Shown: positions 16,495 to 25,539 of the stretch, one piece after another
Position numbering within the stretch: the first letter of the stretch is position 1
Layout of the letters: each line of letters opens with the position of its first letter
NCBI GenBank assembly: GCA_023397505.1
Contig: JAEWUC010000006.1
Location: 1 to 64,000, forward strand
Direction: 5' to 3'
Length of the DNA stretch: 64,000 bases
Origin: Bacteroidota bacterium
Lineage (GTDB): Bacteria; Bacteroidota; Ignavibacteria; Ignavibacteriales; Melioribacteraceae
Translations under genes and position numbers: made by a program
The notes under the pieces: model-generated
What the model saw: only the letters and a program-made list of their open reading frames with translations
Told to the model about the DNA's origin: nothing
The model's database searches: none

Positions 16495-16716
16495 AGAAGT
16501 TACTCCTTTTTAAAATACCCGAAAGGGCTGTAATGAAAAATCATTACATGGTTAAAAGATGTAACTTCGTGGGTTGATGCAGCTTGAATAAGCACAAAAA
16601 ACAAATGTGCAATAAGCCGGTTCGAAACGAAAAGAAATATTTAATTCGTTAACCAAAACCTCATCCCGCGAAGGTTTACAAACCTTTAATGGTTTGCATG
16701 TTAGTTATTTATAAAT
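16495..16716 (-). promoter_or_regulatory. 5' leader between cobalamin riboswitch and receptor gene
   Basis: About 220 bases separate the aptamer from the receptor start. On the minus strand it contains GGTTTGTAAACC (near 16672), a hairpin GTAATGATTTTTCATTAC just before the gene (around 16525-16545), and CCCTTTCGGG followed by TATTTT about 20 bases before the start. The last two could form an attenuator or RBS-sequestering element serving as the expression platform. I see no convincing leader peptide. Confidence 0.4.
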
Positions 16717-16946
16717 CCGCGGCAGGTCTCCTGGCTTAAGACATCGTTTAACGCCTTCCCGGTATTAAGTATAGAACGATGAGTGTAGAGTTTAGAGTAT
16801 TAATATTAACACTCTTCATTCTACATTCTTCACTCTACGTTTATTTCCCAGTGGCAAAATGTCAAACGACTTATTATGTCTTTCACAGTTGCGGGGCAGC
16901 ACCGGAATTTAACCGGTTTCCCTATTGAGTTTGAAAAACACCGCAA
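16717..16946 (-). promoter_or_regulatory. Cobalamin (B12) riboswitch
   Basis: Read on the minus strand, the conserved aptamer pieces occur in order: TAGGGAAACCGG, the B12 box core TTCCGGTGCTGCCCCGCAAC with TGTGA, then GCCACTGGGAAA, CCGGGAAGGCG, and GCCAGGAGACCTGCC at the 3' side (about 16721-16737). It controls the downstream TonB receptor; such switches normally lower expression when adenosylcobalamin is plentiful. A purine-rich hairpin of about 70 bases is inserted between the CACTG and GGGAAGG boxes (about 16775-16840), making the peripheral arm unusually long. Confidence 0.93.
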
Positions 16947-17226
16947 ATTTTTGATTACGAAAGCAAAGCTAATAAAAATTATATTCTTACAATAGACATA
17001 AAATTATTTTTTAGTTATTCATCCTCTCTATTTTAACAACAATTTATTTATTAAACATTTCCGGCTTTGAAAAAGATACATAATACACTTATCTTGTATT
17101 TAGCTAATAAATAATTCGGTGAACTATAGTGATTTCTAAAACTGAATATTCATGTCTCTTGTTTAAATTAAACTTCATCAAAAAATCAAAATCACAAATC
17201 AAAATTCTTAAAATAGGAGAAATTTA

Positions 17227-17901
17227 ATGAGCTGGTTTTTAAGAGCATTAAACTCCTCGATCGGTAAAAAATTTGTTATGGCTGTTACTGGAATTTGTTT
17301 AATACTTTTTCTTGTAATCCATTTATTTAACAACCTTACTTTATTCGCCGGTCCGGATATTTTTAATTCCGTTGTAAAAAACCTTGAGAGTATAAAACCT
17401 CTTATCAGAATAATAGAAGTTGTTCTACTACTTATTTTCATATTCCACATTTTTCAAGGCGTTGTTGGGTTGGAGTTTAAAAACAGAAAAGCGCGCCCAA
17501 TTAAATATGCTGTTAACGGTTCTTCTAAAAACTCGGACTTGTTTTCCCGCACAATGATTTGGAGCGGAAGCATAGTTTTTATCTTTTTGATTGTTCACTT
17601 AAATACATTCTGGGTTGCATTTAATCTCGGTCATCCATTAGCAGAAAGCCACAATTATTATCAAATAGTTGTAGCGGCATTTCAAAGTCCAATTTACTCC
17701 GGACTTTATATAATTGCTATGATTTTACTTGGATTCCATTTGTATCATGGTTTCCAAAGTGCATTCCAAACTTTTGGATGGAACAATAAAAAATATTTTC
17801 CATTAATTAAAAAACTTGGTTTACTCTATTCACTTATTATGGCAATCGGCTTCACTTCAATACCGGTTTACTTTTTATTTTTCTACGGAGGCAGCATATG
17901 A
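17227..17901 (+). CDS. sdhC: Succinate dehydrogenase/fumarate reductase cytochrome b subunit
   Basis: This 224-residue protein has five hydrophobic helices and the b558-type pattern (SSIGKKFVMAVTGICL, LFLVIHLFNNL). His residues in VIHLFNN, IFHIFQG, LIVHLN and GFHLYHGFQ are candidate haem ligands. It anchors the flavoprotein and iron-sulphur subunits in the membrane and passes electrons to or from quinone. It is first in the sdhCAB operon with RBS AGGAG, and its stop overlaps the next start by 4 bp. Confidence 0.93.
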   Translation: MSWFLRALNSSIGKKFVMAVTGICLILFLVIHLFNNLTLFAGPDIFNSVVKNLESIKPLIRIIEVVLLLIFIFHIFQGVVGLEFKNRKARPIKYAVNGSSKNSDLFSRTMIWSGSIVFIFLIVHLNTFWVAFNLGHPLAESHNYYQIVVAAFQSPIYSGLYIIAMILLGFHLYHGFQSAFQTFGWNNKKYFPLIKKLGLLYSLIMAIGFTSIPVYFLFFYGGSI

Positions 17902-19808
17902 TAAAGTTAGATTCGAAAGTACCGGCCGGACAATTAAAAGATAAATGGACTGAACACAAATTCAATATGAAGCTTGTTAATCCGTCAAATAAAAGGAAGT
18001 ACGAAATTATTGTTGTGGGAACAGGATTAGCAGGTGCATCCGCTGCGGCATCGCTCGGCGAATTGGGATACAATGTTAAGGCATTTACATTTCATGATAG
18101 CGCACGTCGGGCGCATAGTATCGCGGCACAAGGCGGTATTAACGCAGCTAAAAACTATCAGAACGACGGCGATTCTATTTATAGATTATTTTATGATACA
18201 ATTAAAGGCGGCGACTTCCGTGCGCGCGAAGCGAATGTTTACCGGCTTGCGGAAGTGAGCAGCAATATCATAGATCAATGCGTAGCTCAAGGTGTTCCCT
18301 TTGCCCGCGAATACGGCGGTTTATTAGATAACCGCTCGTTCGGTGGGGCACAAGTATCAAGAACATTTTATGCAAAAGGACAGACTGGTCAACAACTTTT
18401 ACTCGGTGCTTACACGGCAATGAATAGGCAAATCAATTTGGGAAAGGTTAAACTTTTTACCCGCCGCGAAATGCTTGATGTTGTTTTAGTTGATGGAATT
18501 GCAAAGGGAATTATAGTTAGAAATTTATTGACCGGTGAGATTGAAAAGCATTCGGCCCAAGCAGTCGTGTTGGCAACCGGTGGATATGCAAACGTATTTT
18601 TCCTTTCTACAAACGCGATGAACAGCAACGCAACTGCAATTTGGCGCGCCCATAAAAAAGGAGCCATATTTGCAAACCCGTGTTATACACAAATTCATCC
18701 TACATGTTTGCCGGTTCACGGAGAAAATCAATCTAAACTTACTTTAATGAGTGAGAGTTTGCGAAACGACGGACGCATCTGGGTTTCAAAATTGAAAAAC
18801 GATATGCGTAAACCAAACGATATTCCTGAAGAAGAACGCGACTACTATCTTGAAAGAAAATATCCCAGTTATGGAAATTTAAGTCCCCGCGATATTTCAT
18901 CTCGCGCGGCAAAAGAAGCATTTGATGATAAACGCGGCGCTCAAGGTCAGGAAGCTGTTTATCTCGATTTTAAAGATGCGATCAACCGTCTCGGTAAAAG
19001 TGTTATTGAAGAACGCTACGGAAATTTGTTCGAAATGTATGAAACTATTACGGGTGAAAATCCGTACGAAATACCAATGAAAATTTACCCTGCGCCCCAC
19101 TATACAATGGGCGGGCTGTGGGTTGATTATAATTTAATGAGTACAATACCCGGTTTGTTTGTTGCAGGAGAGGCAAACTTTTCAGATCACGGCGCAAACC
19201 GGTTGGGCGCAAGTGCGCTTATGCAGGGTTTAGCCGACGGATATTTTGTTATTCCGTACACTATCGGAAATTATCTTGCAAGTGATAAACCAGCTCTTGT
19301 TAAAACGGATCATGACGAATTTAACAAAGCCGAAATCAAAATTAATGAAATAACAAATAAACTTTTAGCTGTAAAAGGAAAACGAACTGTGGATGATATT
19401 CACAAACAACTCGGCAGATTAATGTGGAATAAAGTAGGTATGGCGCGGAATGAAAAAGGATTGAAAGAAGTTATCGGTGAGATTAAAGAATTGCGCGAAG
19501 AATTTTGGAAAAACGTAAACGTTGTGGGGAATGGGAGAGATGTTAATCAATGTTTGGAAAGAGCCGGGCGTGTTGCCGATTATCTTGAACTTGGCGAATT
19601 AATGGCGGTTGATGCTTTGCACAGAAATGAATCTTGCGGCGGGCATTTCCGCGAAGAATATCAAACAGAAGAAGGCGAAGCACTTCGAAATGATAATGAT
19701 TATGCTTATGTAGCAGGCTGGGAATTCAAAAATATCGGCGAATGGGAATTGAACAAGGAACCGCTCGTTTTTGAAAATATTCATCTTGCCACAAGAAGTT
19801 ATAAATAA
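17898..19808 (+). CDS. sdhA: Succinate dehydrogenase/fumarate reductase flavoprotein subunit
   Basis: This 636-residue flavoprotein has the FAD-binding GTGLAGASAAASLG. The flavin-attachment His lies in RRAHSIAAQGGINAAKN (near residue 73). The active-site region includes HPTCLPVHG, PHYTMGGLWVDYN, LFVAGEANFSDHGANRLG and ALMQGLADGYF. It oxidises succinate to fumarate or runs in reverse. The length and the unusual PHYTMGG segment fit the non-classical enzyme of Bacteroidota, epsilonproteobacteria and Bacillus. It overlaps sdhC by 4 bp and precedes sdhB by 46 bp. A role as SDH or fumarate reductase depends on growth conditions and cannot be decided here. Confidence 0.95.
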   Translation: MIKLDSKVPAGQLKDKWTEHKFNMKLVNPSNKRKYEIIVVGTGLAGASAAASLGELGYNVKAFTFHDSARRAHSIAAQGGINAAKNYQNDGDSIYRLFYDTIKGGDFRAREANVYRLAEVSSNIIDQCVAQGVPFAREYGGLLDNRSFGGAQVSRTFYAKGQTGQQLLLGAYTAMNRQINLGKVKLFTRREMLDVVLVDGIAKGIIVRNLLTGEIEKHSAQAVVLATGGYANVFFLSTNAMNSNATAIWRAHKKGAIFANPCYTQIHPTCLPVHGENQSKLTLMSESLRNDGRIWVSKLKNDMRKPNDIPEEERDYYLERKYPSYGNLSPRDISSRAAKEAFDDKRGAQGQEAVYLDFKDAINRLGKSVIEERYGNLFEMYETITGENPYEIPMKIYPAPHYTMGGLWVDYNLMSTIPGLFVAGEANFSDHGANRLGASALMQGLADGYFVIPYTIGNYLASDKPALVKTDHDEFNKAEIKINEITNKLLAVKGKRTVDDIHKQLGRLMWNKVGMARNEKGLKEVIGEIKELREEFWKNVNVVGNGRDVNQCLERAGRVADYLELGELMAVDALHRNESCGGHFREEYQTEEGEALRNDNDYAYVAGWEFKNIGEWELNKEPLVFENIHLATRSYK

Positions 19809-19854
19809 GAATGCAGAATATTTATTAAAAGTTTTGAAATAAAAGGTGATAAAA

Positions 19855-20607
19855 ATGAATGGAGAAAAATTAAACTTAACTTTAAAAATATGGCGGCAGC
19901 CAGGCCCTAAATCTGCCGGAAGTTTTGTTGAATATAAAATCTCAGTTTCACCCGATTCGTCTTTTCTTGAAATGCTTGATGATGTGAATAACGAACTCGA
20001 AAGTAAAAATATGGAACCGATAGTATTTGAAAGCGATTGCCGCGAAGGAATTTGCGGAACATGCGGACTCGTAATTAACGGTCAGCCGCACGGCCCGGTT
20101 CCACGAGTTGCAACTTGTCAACTTCATATGAGAAATTTTAAAGATAGCGACACAATTTGGATTGAACCTTTCCGGGCAAAAGCATTTCCGGTAATAAAAG
20201 ATTTAATGGTCGATCGCTCGGCATTTGATCGAATCATGGAAGCCGGTGGTTTTATCTCAGTTAATACTGGAAGTGTCCCGGATGGAAACGCAATTCCGAT
20301 TGCAAAGGAAGTTGCATCCGAAGCGATGGACGCAGCATCATGTATCGGCTGCGGTGCATGCGTTGCGGCATGTAAAAATGCTTCGGCAATGTTATTTGTA
20401 AGTGCGAAAGTTTCTCAATTTGCTTTACTGCCCCAAGGACAACCGGAACGTTATAATAGGGTAGAAACAATGGTAAAGAAAATGGATGAACTCGGTTTCG
20501 GCTCATGTTCAAACACATACGCATGCGAAGCCGAATGCCCAAAAGGAATTTCAGTAAAAAATATTGCGCGTATGAATCGCGATTTTTTTATGGCAAACGT
20601 CAAATAA
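19855..20607 (+). CDS. sdhB: Succinate dehydrogenase/fumarate reductase iron-sulphur subunit
   Basis: The 250-residue subunit has the 2Fe-2S ligands in SDCREGICGTCG and a later ATCQLH. The 4Fe-4S motif is CIGCGACVAACKN and the 3Fe-4S set is CSNTYACEAECPKG. All cluster cysteines are present. It carries electrons from the flavoprotein to the membrane anchor. I chose the ATG at 19855, which follows an AAAGGTG ribosome site, over a GTG nine bases earlier. The protein ends before a strong terminator at 20660. Confidence 0.95.
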   Translation: MNGEKLNLTLKIWRQPGPKSAGSFVEYKISVSPDSSFLEMLDDVNNELESKNMEPIVFESDCREGICGTCGLVINGQPHGPVPRVATCQLHMRNFKDSDTIWIEPFRAKAFPVIKDLMVDRSAFDRIMEAGGFISVNTGSVPDGNAIPIAKEVASEAMDAASCIGCGACVAACKNASAMLFVSAKVSQFALLPQGQPERYNRVETMVKKMDELGFGSCSNTYACEAECPKGISVKNIARMNRDFFMANVK

Positions 20608-20659
20608 ATGTAGAGACGGCATACACGCAGTCACAGATTTTGTAAGGAATGGTTTTTTA

Positions 20660-20684
20660 TCCCGGCTTATTGCCGGGATTTTTA
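20660..20684 (+). terminator. Rho-independent terminator of the sdhCAB operon
   Basis: ATCCCGGC and GCCGGGAT form an 8-bp GC-rich stem with a TTATT loop, followed by TTTTTAT. It lies about 50 bp after the sdhB stop. Confidence 0.9.
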
Positions 20685-20781
20685 TGCTCCTTTTTTCGTA
20701 TAATCGCTTAGTGCCTTTGTAGTTTTGTGGCAAAAAATCAGCCGCAGAGTATCAATATCGCACAAAAAATCAGAAGGGCGC

Positions 20782-22539
20782 ATGTTCGAAAGAGAAATAA
20801 AATTTATTTATGATTTCAATTTAAATAAGGTCAATAAACTTGGTCCTTATTTCACTTACGAGCAATTGTTGTTATCAGATATTAATCCGGCTATACTTCA
20901 TTACATTTCCGCTGAAATAGATTATCTTATTTTCGAAGACCGGCAAAAACTTCTTCGCAACTCTGTTTTTGATTATTCCGGCGAAAAGATTAATCAGCTT
21001 TTTATTCAAATGGGCGATGAGGTAAAACGTACAAAAAGATTCTCAATTGAATATGTATCGAAATTGATTCTTCATGCTTCTTCGTTCACAATTAATTTTT
21101 TAGTCCGCCCAAAATGGACGCTTGTAAAATTTGTATTTGACGAGGGCGAGCATAAAACAACATCCGAAATAAAACAGATTCTAAATTATCTTTATTACTA
21201 CAAACATCTTAAATCGATCCTGGTTTCATATATAAATACAAAAAAAATAATTTCGATGAATTCCGAGGAGTTCACAACTCTACTAGATAAAGTTGATAAT
21301 CTTGGCGTTGAAACGTATTTGCAAAGTGTGCTGTCGGGCTCTTTAAAATCGATGGCGGAGTTTTTCAACATCGGTGAAGTGCAGAAAAATAAAATCCCAT
21401 TAATAGCCGTTCAGACTTTTTTGGAAGAAAAGCATTTACAAAAACATGTTGACAAAATTCATTCGTTGTTCGGAGAAGATTTAAATGCAAAATACAGTCT
21501 CGCTGAGTATCAAAAAGTATTTGATTCCATTGTTCCTGTAAAAGAAGAATTTGTACCTGAAATTGGAAGCGGCGATCTTTTTGAACCCGTAATTGTTGAG
21601 CAGCATGATATTGAAATGCAGGATGAAGCGGAAATAGAACCGCAATCGGACGAAAAGAATATTGAAGAAGTTGATAAAATTGAAAATTTATCGGATGAAG
21701 AAAATGAAACTAAGGGAGAAGCTGAAAAAGAATCTGTTTCGGAAGAAATACAAACCGAACATAAACCGGTTAAGATTAGAATTAAAGTAAAAGAAAATAA
21801 TGAGATTGAAAAAATTATAGAAGACCTTGTTGATGAAACACATAAAGAAATGGCTGAAGAAGAAAAATTGCTGGAAGAAGAAAACGATATCTTCGGCAGC
21901 TTCGAGGAAAATATAGTTGAAGATATAGAAGATGAAACACCAATTCCCCAGATTGATGATGTTCAAGAAAATGTAGTAATAGATAACGACGAAGAAGTAA
22001 AGAATGTTGAAGAAGAACAAGTTGAGGAGAATGAATTTGATAAAGCAGCCGAACAAGCGGAATCAATTTTAAGTTATGATAAAAGTACATATGATGAATT
22101 TCTAGAAGACAATGAAGTTAAAGATATTTATGAATCGGCAGACAAAACTTTGAAAGAGATTGAAGACAAATTAAACGTGGACGACGAAGAAGAAAGCGAA
22201 AGTATGCTTAAAAATATTCTTTATAATAATAAAGAAGATGATGAAATCTCCGGGAAAAAAAATAGTAATCGAAACACAAAGCAATCTGCCAATGATTCGC
22301 GCAAAATGAATCTTACCGAACTTCTTGAACATAAAGAGATGACAAAAATTATTGAAGTCGTTTTCGATTACGACATCGAAGAATTTTCCGGAACTTTGGA
22401 AGATATTATGGATTGTGATACTCTCGACGACGCTTTGGCGATGATAACAAAAACACTTAAACAGCATGGCATCAGCCGCAAATCAAAAGAAGCGGAATTA
22501 TTCAAACAAATCATATCGGGTTTTTTCAACCGCAAATAA
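20782..22539 (+). CDS. Hypothetical acidic, Glu-rich protein upstream of obgE
   Basis: I do not recognise this 585-residue protein. Residues 1-260 look helical and ordered (FEREIKFIYDFNLNKVNKLG, YFTYEQLLLSDINPAIL). Residues about 270-500 are highly acidic, rich in Glu, Asp, Val and Ile, probably disordered. The last 80 residues (LTELLEHKEMTKIIEVVFDYDIEEF...) form a compact C-terminal domain. There is no signal peptide or membrane segment. I chose the ATG at 20782 behind a GAAGGG ribosome site; an upstream GTG at 20725 would add 19 basic residues. It ends 3 bp before obgE, so the two are co-transcribed. Confidence 0.8.
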   Translation: MFEREIKFIYDFNLNKVNKLGPYFTYEQLLLSDINPAILHYISAEIDYLIFEDRQKLLRNSVFDYSGEKINQLFIQMGDEVKRTKRFSIEYVSKLILHASSFTINFLVRPKWTLVKFVFDEGEHKTTSEIKQILNYLYYYKHLKSILVSYINTKKIISMNSEEFTTLLDKVDNLGVETYLQSVLSGSLKSMAEFFNIGEVQKNKIPLIAVQTFLEEKHLQKHVDKIHSLFGEDLNAKYSLAEYQKVFDSIVPVKEEFVPEIGSGDLFEPVIVEQHDIEMQDEAEIEPQSDEKNIEEVDKIENLSDEENETKGEAEKESVSEEIQTEHKPVKIRIKVKENNEIEKIIEDLVDETHKEMAEEEKLLEEENDIFGSFEENIVEDIEDETPIPQIDDVQENVVIDNDEEVKNVEEEQVEENEFDKAAEQAESILSYDKSTYDEFLEDNEVKDIYESADKTLKEIEDKLNVDDEEESESMLKNILYNNKEDDEISGKKNSNRNTKQSANDSRKMNLTELLEHKEMTKIIEVVFDYDIEEFSGTLEDIMDCDTLDDALAMITKTLKQHGISRKSKEAELFKQIISGFFNRK

Positions 22540-22542
22540 ATT

Positions 22543-23529
22543 ATGTTTATTGACTACGCAAAAATATTTATTAAATCCGGCGACGGCGGCAACGGAGCTG
22601 TAACTTTTCGCCGCGAAAAATATGTACCCAAAGGCGGTCCTTCCGGCGGCAACGGCGGCAACGGCGGAAATGTTATTTTTATTGCCGATCGAAATCTTTC
22701 AACTCTTTTGGATTTTCAATACAAGCGACAATACTTGGCTCCAGATGGTGATGCCGGCGCAAACTCTCTTAAAGACGGTAAAACCGGAAAGGATATTGTT
22801 ATCAGAGTGCCCATTGGTACAACTATAAAAGATGAAATTACTGATGAAGTTATTTGCGATTTAGATGAAGAAGGAAAACAATTTATAGCTTGTAAAGGTG
22901 GTAAAGGCGGCAAAGGTAATAGCAATTTCGCTACTCCTACCAATCAAACTCCGCGATATGCCGAACCAGGTAGGCCTGGAGAAGAGCGTACTGTTATTCT
23001 CGAATTAAAATTAATTGCTGATGTTGGACTTGTAGGTTTTCCGAACGCGGGTAAATCAACTCTTATTTCCGTTATCTCCGATGCAAAACCAAAAATTGCA
23101 GATTATCCATTCACAACTTTAGAGCCGAATCTCGGTATTGTTAGATATAAAGACTACAAAGCAATTACAGTAGCAGACATTCCTGGAATTATAGAAGGCG
23201 CTCATCTTGGAAAAGGACTCGGTCTAAAATTTTTACGACACATAGAGCGGACAAAAATTTTATTGATAATGATTGATATTACTTCGGAAGATTACAGTGC
23301 TGATTATAAAACATTAGTCGGTGAATTAAACAAATATTCTAAAGTGTTGAGTAAAAAGAAAAAAATATTGGCTTTATCCAAATCAGATTTAATTGAACCA
23401 TCCGAAATAAAAAAATATCAAAAGAAAAAAATTGCAGGTTACACAGGCAAAGTGCTGGTGTTCTCTTCGGCAACTAAAAACGGATTGCAAGATTTATTAG
23501 ATGAGTTATGGCAGAATCTTCAAGATTAA
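22543..23529 (+). CDS. obgE: GTPase Obg, ribosome assembly and stress
   Basis: The 328-residue protein has the Gly-rich Obg fold at 1-158 (GDGGNGAVTFRREKYVPKGG, GGKGGKGNSNFATPTNQ). The G domain follows: G1 GFPNAGKST near 165, PFTTLEPNLG, G3 DIPGIIEGAH, and G4 ALSKSDL. It assists large-subunit assembly. It lacks the extra C-terminal OCT domain of longer Obg proteins. It follows the acidic protein by 3 bp and overlaps the permease gene by 22 bp. Confidence 0.96.
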   Translation: MFIDYAKIFIKSGDGGNGAVTFRREKYVPKGGPSGGNGGNGGNVIFIADRNLSTLLDFQYKRQYLAPDGDAGANSLKDGKTGKDIVIRVPIGTTIKDEITDEVICDLDEEGKQFIACKGGKGGKGNSNFATPTNQTPRYAEPGRPGEERTVILELKLIADVGLVGFPNAGKSTLISVISDAKPKIADYPFTTLEPNLGIVRYKDYKAITVADIPGIIEGAHLGKGLGLKFLRHIERTKILLIMIDITSEDYSADYKTLVGELNKYSKVLSKKKKILALSKSDLIEPSEIKKYQKKKIAGYTGKVLVFSSATKNGLQDLLDELWQNLQD

Positions 23530-24518
23530 CCGTATCTTCATATATAATAAGAATAACTTTACTTCTATCAATAACAGTAATTACCGCTATTGCCGGTTTG
23601 CTGATTGGACCGGTAAATATAGGTTTTTCGGAATTCTATTCTGCGGTTTTTACATCTCAAGGCAATGAAGCAATTTCACAAATAATTTTTGACATTCGCT
23701 TACCGCGTGTTCTATATGCTATTGCTGTCGGCGGTGGTTTATCGATTGCCGGTGCAGTTTTCCAGGCATTGTTGATGAATCCTTTGGCTGAACCATATAT
23801 TCTTGGAATTTCAAGCGGTGGTACTTTCGGAGCTGTGCTTTCCTTTTTAATCGGAGCTTCTCTTTTTACAACGCAGTTGTTTGCATTTGCCGGAGCTTTA
23901 TGCGTGATGATGTTGGTTTTCATTTTAGGAAAAAGATTCGGAGAACTTGAACCGAATGTTTTGCTTCTTTCGGGAGTAATGGTCGGCGCATTCTTTTCGG
24001 CAGCAATTCTATTAATGATGGGTTTATTGAACAATTCACTTCGTACAGCAGTTTTTTGGTTGATTGGTAATTTATCAATCGCCGATAAAAACAGTATAGT
24101 TTATGTTGTTCCGGTAACGATAATTGTTTCAATAATTTTGATTCTTCAATCGAATAAATATAATATACTAAGTCTTGGTATTGAAAACGCAAAACAGCTC
24201 GGTTTAAATACAACTTTTGTGCGTAACTCAACATATATTTTAACAAGTTTAATGATTGGTGTTCTTGTATCGGTAAGCGGTATAATTGGTTTTGTAGGAT
24301 TGTTGGTACCGCATGTTTGTCGTATGATTTTTGGAGTTGACAACAGGGTTGTTGTGCCGGCTTCATTTTTTATTGGGGCAGCATATTTAACGTTTGCCGA
24401 TACAATTGCACGTAGTTTAATTTCTCCGGCTGAATTGCCTGTCGGGGCAGTTACTGCTTTAATCGGTGCACCGGTTTTCATATATTTATTAAGAAAAAGA
24501 TTTAAAGTAATTAATTAG
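23508..24518 (+). CDS. FecCD-family ABC transporter permease (iron-siderophore/B12 type)
   Basis: This 336-residue membrane protein has about nine or ten helices and the family motifs IRLPRVLYAIAVGGGLSIAG, QALLMNPLAEPYILGISSGG, and VSGIIGFVGLLVPHVCRMIF (the loop that contacts the ATPase). It belongs with BtuC, FhuB and FecD. No ATP-binding or substrate-binding gene is next to it, so partners must be elsewhere. The start lies inside obgE (22-bp overlap), implying translational coupling. A B12 role is possible given the riboswitch-controlled receptor 7 kb away, but iron is equally possible. Confidence 0.88.
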   Translation: MAESSRLTVSSYIIRITLLLSITVITAIAGLLIGPVNIGFSEFYSAVFTSQGNEAISQIIFDIRLPRVLYAIAVGGGLSIAGAVFQALLMNPLAEPYILGISSGGTFGAVLSFLIGASLFTTQLFAFAGALCVMMLVFILGKRFGELEPNVLLLSGVMVGAFFSAAILLMMGLLNNSLRTAVFWLIGNLSIADKNSIVYVVPVTIIVSIILILQSNKYNILSLGIENAKQLGLNTTFVRNSTYILTSLMIGVLVSVSGIIGFVGLLVPHVCRMIFGVDNRVVVPASFFIGAAYLTFADTIARSLISPAELPVGAVTALIGAPVFIYLLRKRFKVIN

Positions 24519-24529
24519 GAGAGAATGAA

Positions 24530-25363
24530 ATGAAAATCTTTAGAAGAAAGATATGGACGACATTTCTAACTCTTGTTCTCGTTGCCTGTTCAACCGGAAT
24601 AAACCTTTATTCTGATAGCGATGAACTTCAATTAGGTAAACAATTTGATGATGAGATTAAAAAGAACGGGAAAGAATACCCTATCTACAAAGATGAGCCA
24701 TTTGTTAAATCATATATTGAAAAAAACATTTTCCGTGAAATTTTAAATTCCTCTGAAGTAAAAAAAAGCGGAGTGTATAATTATCAAATGGAAATCATTG
24801 AAAACGATACAATGCTGAATGCTTTTGCCGTTCCCGGCGGTTACGTTTATATCTACACCGGATTATTAAAATACCTTGATTCGGAAGCAGCTCTTGCGGG
24901 AGTTATTGGTCATGAAATTGCACATGTTGAAAGAAGGCACGCAACACAAAGAATTACTGCAACATACGGTTTGCAATTAGTTATTAATACTGCTTTGGGC
25001 GGAAGCCCGACAAAGACTGCCGAAATGGTAGCTAATTTATTTGGAGGTTTGGCTTTGCTCGCAAATAGTAGAGCAGATGAAGATGAAAGCGATGAATATT
25101 CTATTAAATATTTAAGAACAACGCGGTTTTATCCAGGCAGTGTAAAATTTTTCTTTGAAAAAATGCGCGATGATGGAAAAGTATCGCACGGTGGAGGCGG
25201 TATAACTACATTTTTATCAACACATCCTGATCCGTTAAATCGTATTGAAACTACGGAAAAACGTATTTCTGAGCTTGGAATCAGTTTAAAAACATATAAA
25301 GATACCGGTGATGGGATTTTTAAGGATTCTTACAAAAGAAATATTATAGATAAACTAAAATGA
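24530..25363 (+). CDS. M48-family metalloprotease lipoprotein
   Basis: This 277-residue protein has a lipobox (LVLVACST, Cys about 20). The M48 zinc motif HEIAH lies near 128-132 in GVIGHEIAHVERRHATQ, with the third ligand in SRADEDESDEYSIKYL. Further family features are FAVPGGYVYIYTGLL and STHPDPLNRIE. It is related to LoiP/YggG and BepA, periplasmic proteases that handle outer-membrane or misfolded proteins. It has no TPR extension, so it is closer to LoiP than BepA. It sits 11 bp after the permease with RBS GGAGAG. Confidence 0.9.
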   Translation: MKIFRRKIWTTFLTLVLVACSTGINLYSDSDELQLGKQFDDEIKKNGKEYPIYKDEPFVKSYIEKNIFREILNSSEVKKSGVYNYQMEIIENDTMLNAFAVPGGYVYIYTGLLKYLDSEAALAGVIGHEIAHVERRHATQRITATYGLQLVINTALGGSPTKTAEMVANLFGGLALLANSRADEDESDEYSIKYLRTTRFYPGSVKFFFEKMRDDGKVSHGGGGITTFLSTHPDPLNRIETTEKRISELGISLKTYKDTGDGIFKDSYKRNIIDKLK

Positions 25364-25443
25364 CCATCCACCGTATTTTTTAGAAGTTCTTGAAGTTTGA
25401 AACTCGAAAATGTATATTTGATGCCCGGTTTTTGCGGGTTAAT

Positions 25444-25517
25444 GGCGAGGTAGCTCAGTCGGTTAGAGCAATGGAATCATAATCCATGTGTCGGGGGTTC
25501 GAATCCCTCCCTCGCTA
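25444..25517 (+). tRNA. tRNA-Met (CAT anticodon)
   Basis: A complete cloverleaf is visible: acceptor GGCGAGG with CCTCGCT (first pair G-T wobble), D arm GCTC/GAGC, anticodon stem ATGGA/TCCAT around loop ATCATAA (anticodon CAT), and T arm GGGGG-TTCGAAT-CCCTC. The 3' CCA is not encoded. The loop context resembles elongator tRNA-Met rather than initiator; tRNA-Ile with a CAT anticodon modified by TilS cannot be fully ruled out. It lies 80 bp after the protease and 22 bp before secG. Confidence 0.95.
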
Positions 25518-25539
25518 CAATTTATTTGGAGAGTAAAAA

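Noticed and set aside
16561..16700. A leader peptide in the riboswitch-receptor gap
   Set aside because: No minus-strand frame with a start and ribosome site of useful length was found.
21688..22090. Two minus-strand Phe/Leu-rich frames that look like membrane proteins
   Set aside because: They are the complement of the Glu/Asp-rich codons of the acidic protein; antisense of GAA/GAT reads as Phe, Leu and Ile.
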